A stretch of 64,000 nt of DNA. Origin: JAWKUK01 sp964402175 (GTDB taxonomy: Bacteria; Planctomycetota; UBA1135; GCA-002686595). How positions within the stretch are numbered: position 1 is the first letter of the stretch; each line of letters begins with the position of its first letter. Under the pieces are notes generated by a model, which was not told the origin of the DNA, made no database searches, and saw nothing but the letters and a program-made list of their open reading frames with translations. The translations under genes and the position numbers were made by a program. Positions 62,052 to 64,000 of the stretch are shown in pieces. The stretch is from positions 9,679 through 73,678 of the forward strand of contig CAYOBN010000019.1 of the NCBI GenBank assembly GCA_964402175.1, read 5' to 3'.

Positions 62052-62070
62052 TTTCCGGGCCACCCGGAAA
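62052..62070 (-). terminator. Hairpin after the exported unknown protein gene
   Basis: TTTCCGGG (62052-62059) and CCCGGAAA (62063-62070) form an 8-bp perfect stem with a 3-nt loop, 12 bp beyond the stop at 62083. On the minus strand a T run precedes the stem. It is a likely terminator or message-end stabiliser. Confidence 0.55.
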
Positions 62071-62082
62071 AACCTTCCGGCG

Positions 62083-63327
62083 TCAGCGGCGCTGGCCGCT
62101 GCCCGAGAGCACCTCGATGCGCATGATGTCGAGCACCTTCGGCAGCGCCGGCGAGGTCGCCGTGGCCGCCATCGCGGGGTTCACGGTCGTGGCGCTCACG
62201 CCCAGCTCGAAGCCCTCGAACGTCGCGAGGTCGTAGCGCCCGCTCGTGCAGCGCACCTCGGCGACCGTCTCGCCGGTGAACTCGAGGTACCAGCGGCGCT
62301 CGCCCGCGAGGACCCGCGAGTAGAGGAAGCCGCGGCCCTGGAAGCGCCCCATCAGGGTCGAGCGCGAGAGCTCCGCACGCTCGCGCTCCGCCACGATCTC
62401 GGCCAGCTCGGCGCGGCGGCGCTCGTCCTCCGCCTGGATGGTCTCGCGGAGCTGCGCGACCTTCTGGCGGGCCTCGGCATTGCTGAGGCGCTCGGTCGAG
62501 CGCAGGTACGTGCCGGTGCCCTCGGGCGCGAGGCTCTGGACGGCGCGGTAGAGCTCGACGACCTGACCCCATTCGGCCGCCGTCGCCTCGGGGCGCGCGA
62601 GCAGGGCGTCGAAGGCCAGGTCCGCCTCGGTCACGCCGCGGATCGCCTCCTGCGGGACGACGGGGATCGGGGGCAGCGCCTCGACGCGCTCGGCGGCCTC
62701 GCGCTCGCGCTCGCGGTTGCGCTGCGTCTCGACCTGTTTCGGGGTCGGCACACGGCGCGCCGCAGCGGCCCAGGCGGACTGCACGGCGGCTGCGCCCGCG
62801 GCGTCACCGGCGGGGACGAGCTCGACGTCCGCGACGTCGATCCAGACGCGGGTGGCCTCGGGGGACCAGACCTTCACCCAGTCCTGGGCCAGGGGCTTCG
62901 ACGGGTCGTTGCGCTGGATCAAGAGCACCCGGTCGCCGTTGCCGAGCTTCGTGCGCAGCGCCATCGAGCGCGGCGTCGACTCGGGGAACGGGCGCATGTT
63001 GACGCCGGAGGCATCGACGCGCAGCACGCCGTCGGCCGTCGTCGGCTGCAAGAGCTCGCCGTAGACCCAGACGGGGACGCCGCCCGCGACCTCGACCTCG
63101 TGGAAGCGCGGGGTGCCCTCGCTGGTCCCGAAGACCCGCAGGGGGTGCCCGGCATCGAGCCGCACGAGCTCGCTGCCCGCTGCGTCGGCGAAGTTCCGGA
63201 CGGCGGCCTGGGCCTTCGCGCGCGCGAACTGGCCCTCGGCGTTGACGGACTGGGCCACGGACGTGGCGCCGAGCGCCAGGAGCGTCGCGCCCCACAGGAG
63301 CGCGCGGACGGACGGAGTGCGGTGCAT
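62083..63327 (-). CDS. Exported protein with SH3-like segment and coiled coil
   Basis: A 414-residue protein with GGGGAAGAGG before ATG 63327 and a signal peptide (ALLWGATLLALGATSVAQS). Residues about 60-165 contain two beta segments resembling bacterial SH3 domains (VPVWVYGELLQ, VNMRPFPES, WVKVWSPEATRVWIDVADV). A charged coiled coil follows (about 285-330, AQLRETIQAEDERRRAELAE), then a beta domain (RRWYLEFTGETVAEVRC). Cell-wall association is inferred from the SH3-like part. It diverges from panD over 187 bp. Confidence 0.72.
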   Translation of the reverse strand: MHRTPSVRALLWGATLLALGATSVAQSVNAEGQFARAKAQAAVRNFADAAGSELVRLDAGHPLRVFGTSEGTPRFHEVEVAGGVPVWVYGELLQPTTADGVLRVDASGVNMRPFPESTPRSMALRTKLGNGDRVLLIQRNDPSKPLAQDWVKVWSPEATRVWIDVADVELVPAGDAAGAAAVQSAWAAAARRVPTPKQVETQRNREREREAAERVEALPPIPVVPQEAIRGVTEADLAFDALLARPEATAAEWGQVVELYRAVQSLAPEGTGTYLRSTERLSNAEARQKVAQLRETIQAEDERRRAELAEIVAERERAELSRSTLMGRFQGRGFLYSRVLAGERRWYLEFTGETVAEVRCTSGRYDLATFEGFELGVSATTVNPAMAATATSPALPKVLDIMRIEVLSGSGQRR

Positions 63328-63514
63328 ACCTCTTCCCCTCGAAAGCGGTGGTGGACGGTGGCGCGCGGAAGCCCCCTTCCGCGCGTGCTGCCCGGAGCCT
63401 AGGAAACCGGGCCCCTGGAGTTCCAGTGCGAAACGCGCCCGGGGCCTCGAATGGGAACGGATGGGCTGCGTAGGTGGCGCGCCCGGCCCTGACCCGCTAC
63501 CGTCTCCCCTCCCG

Positions 63515-63898
63515 ATGCGCCAGTTCCTCCGCGCCAAGATCCACAAGGCCACCGTCACCGAGGCCAACCTCGACTACGTGGGCTCGATCACCATCGACTC
63601 GGCCCTGATGGCGCGGGTCGACCTCGCCGAGTACGAGAAGGTCCTCGTCGTCGACAACACCAACGGCGCGCGCCTCGAGACCTACGCCATCCCGGGCCCC
63701 CCGGGCAGCGGCGTGATCTGCATGAACGGCGCCGCCGCCCACCACGTCCACGCGGGCGACGAGGTCATCATCATGGCCTTCGAATACGGCGACCGCGCCC
63801 CGGAGCCCAAGCAGATCCTGGTGGACACAGAGAACCGCTACGTGCGCGACATCGCCCCCGAAGAGCGCGGCGTCGTGTCCGCCGACGCGGGCTGCTGA
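63515..63898 (+). CDS. panD: Aspartate 1-decarboxylase
   Basis: PanD makes beta-alanine for pantothenate and CoA synthesis. The 127-residue proenzyme has the self-cleavage site Gly-Ser in YVGSITID (Ser25 becomes the pyruvoyl group), KIHKATVTEANLDY, VDNTNGARLETY, and the conserved GVICMNGAAAHH. Length and order fit the family exactly. Confidence 0.97.
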   Translation: MRQFLRAKIHKATVTEANLDYVGSITIDSALMARVDLAEYEKVLVVDNTNGARLETYAIPGPPGSGVICMNGAAAHHVHAGDEVIIMAFEYGDRAPEPKQILVDTENRYVRDIAPEERGVVSADAGC

Positions 63899-63913
63899 GC
63901 GCAGAGAATTGCC

Positions 63914-63938
63914 GCCCCGCGCAACCCCGTCGCGGGGC
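63914..63938 (+). terminator. Hairpin after panD
   Basis: GCCCCGCG (63914-63921) pairs with CGCGGGGC (63931-63938) around a 9-nt loop, 16 bp after the panD stop. It is a likely terminator. Confidence 0.55.
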
Positions 63939-63952
63939 CGTGGATTCGAACG

Positions 63953-64000
63953 GTACCAGGTACGACTTGGCGGCGAGGGCGCGCGCGCAGCGCGCGCTCG
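63953..64000. repeat. Partial copy of the palindromic repeat found at 26899
   Basis: GTACCAGGTACGACTTGG followed by a GGCGAGG segment and an inner GC stem closely matches the left arm of the 26899-26962 palindrome. The expected right arm lies beyond the window edge. It comes directly after panD. Confidence 0.6.

Overview
The window is a stretch of a very GC-rich bacterial chromosome that most likely comes from the phylum Planctomycetota. The main signs are a secreted PSCyt1-PSCyt2-PSD1 (DUF1549/DUF1553) protein with CxxCH haem motifs, a secreted FG-GAP protein with a Cys/Gly-rich tail, system II (ResB/CcsA) cytochrome c assembly, and several planctomycete-style secreted proteins without assigned function. 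The sequence is densely coding. Only one intergenic stretch exceeds 300 bp, and I see no rRNA, tRNA, CRISPR, transposon or phage gene. There is one 100-N assembly gap (48278-48377).

Layout. 1-6.6 kb: the 5' part of moaC, a secreted S41 (Ctp) protease, an FG-GAP protein, a C2H2-finger protein and a Tat-exported Mn superoxide dismutase. 6.6-10.1 kb: a PaaZ/BoxD-like aldehyde dehydrogenase divergent from a dienoyl-CoA-reductase-like SDR, which is coupled to murQ and a 48-residue membrane peptide. 10.2-16.9 kb (minus): an unusual regulator joining RpoA-CTD-like and sigma-region-4-like modules, a PSCyt/PSD1 protein and a terpenoid-cyclase-fold protein. 17-26.9 kb (plus): a tightly packed run of two-component system, OlsB, OlsA, DinB, NRDE and a three-domain hydrolase-DedA-ATP-grasp fusion. 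It is followed by a YHS lipoprotein and a second OlsB paralogue preceded by three tandem 11-bp repeats. I read this as an ornithine-lipid locus and the most interesting part of the window. 27-35.8 kb (minus): dnaK, then a four-gene unit of histidine kinase, sigma54 activator, FeS-NrfD fusion and molybdopterin oxidoreductase. 35.8-41 kb: a degenerate Sua5 domain fused to a low-molecular-weight phosphatase, a DUF2807 lipoprotein, a membrane-bound spermidine-synthase-like protein and a PTS EIIA. 41.3-49.3 kb (plus): type II secretion genes gspD-E-F-G-H-I-J. 49.4-60.8 kb (minus): a ten-gene run (tatA, mobA, polyprenyl synthase, duplicated-domain lipoprotein, resB, ccsA, folD, rhomboid, unknown, serS). 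61-64 kb: two unknown proteins and panD.

How the genes fit together. MoaC, MobA, TatA, ResB/CcsA and the molybdoenzyme unit form a theme of redox-enzyme maturation. Two OlsB-type acyltransferases with one OlsA-type acyltransferase point to amino-acid-containing, phosphorus-free membrane lipids. The T2SS core serves protein export. Several convergent gene pairs are separated by strong hairpins, and one hairpin type (26899-26962) recurs, cut off, at the right edge of the window.
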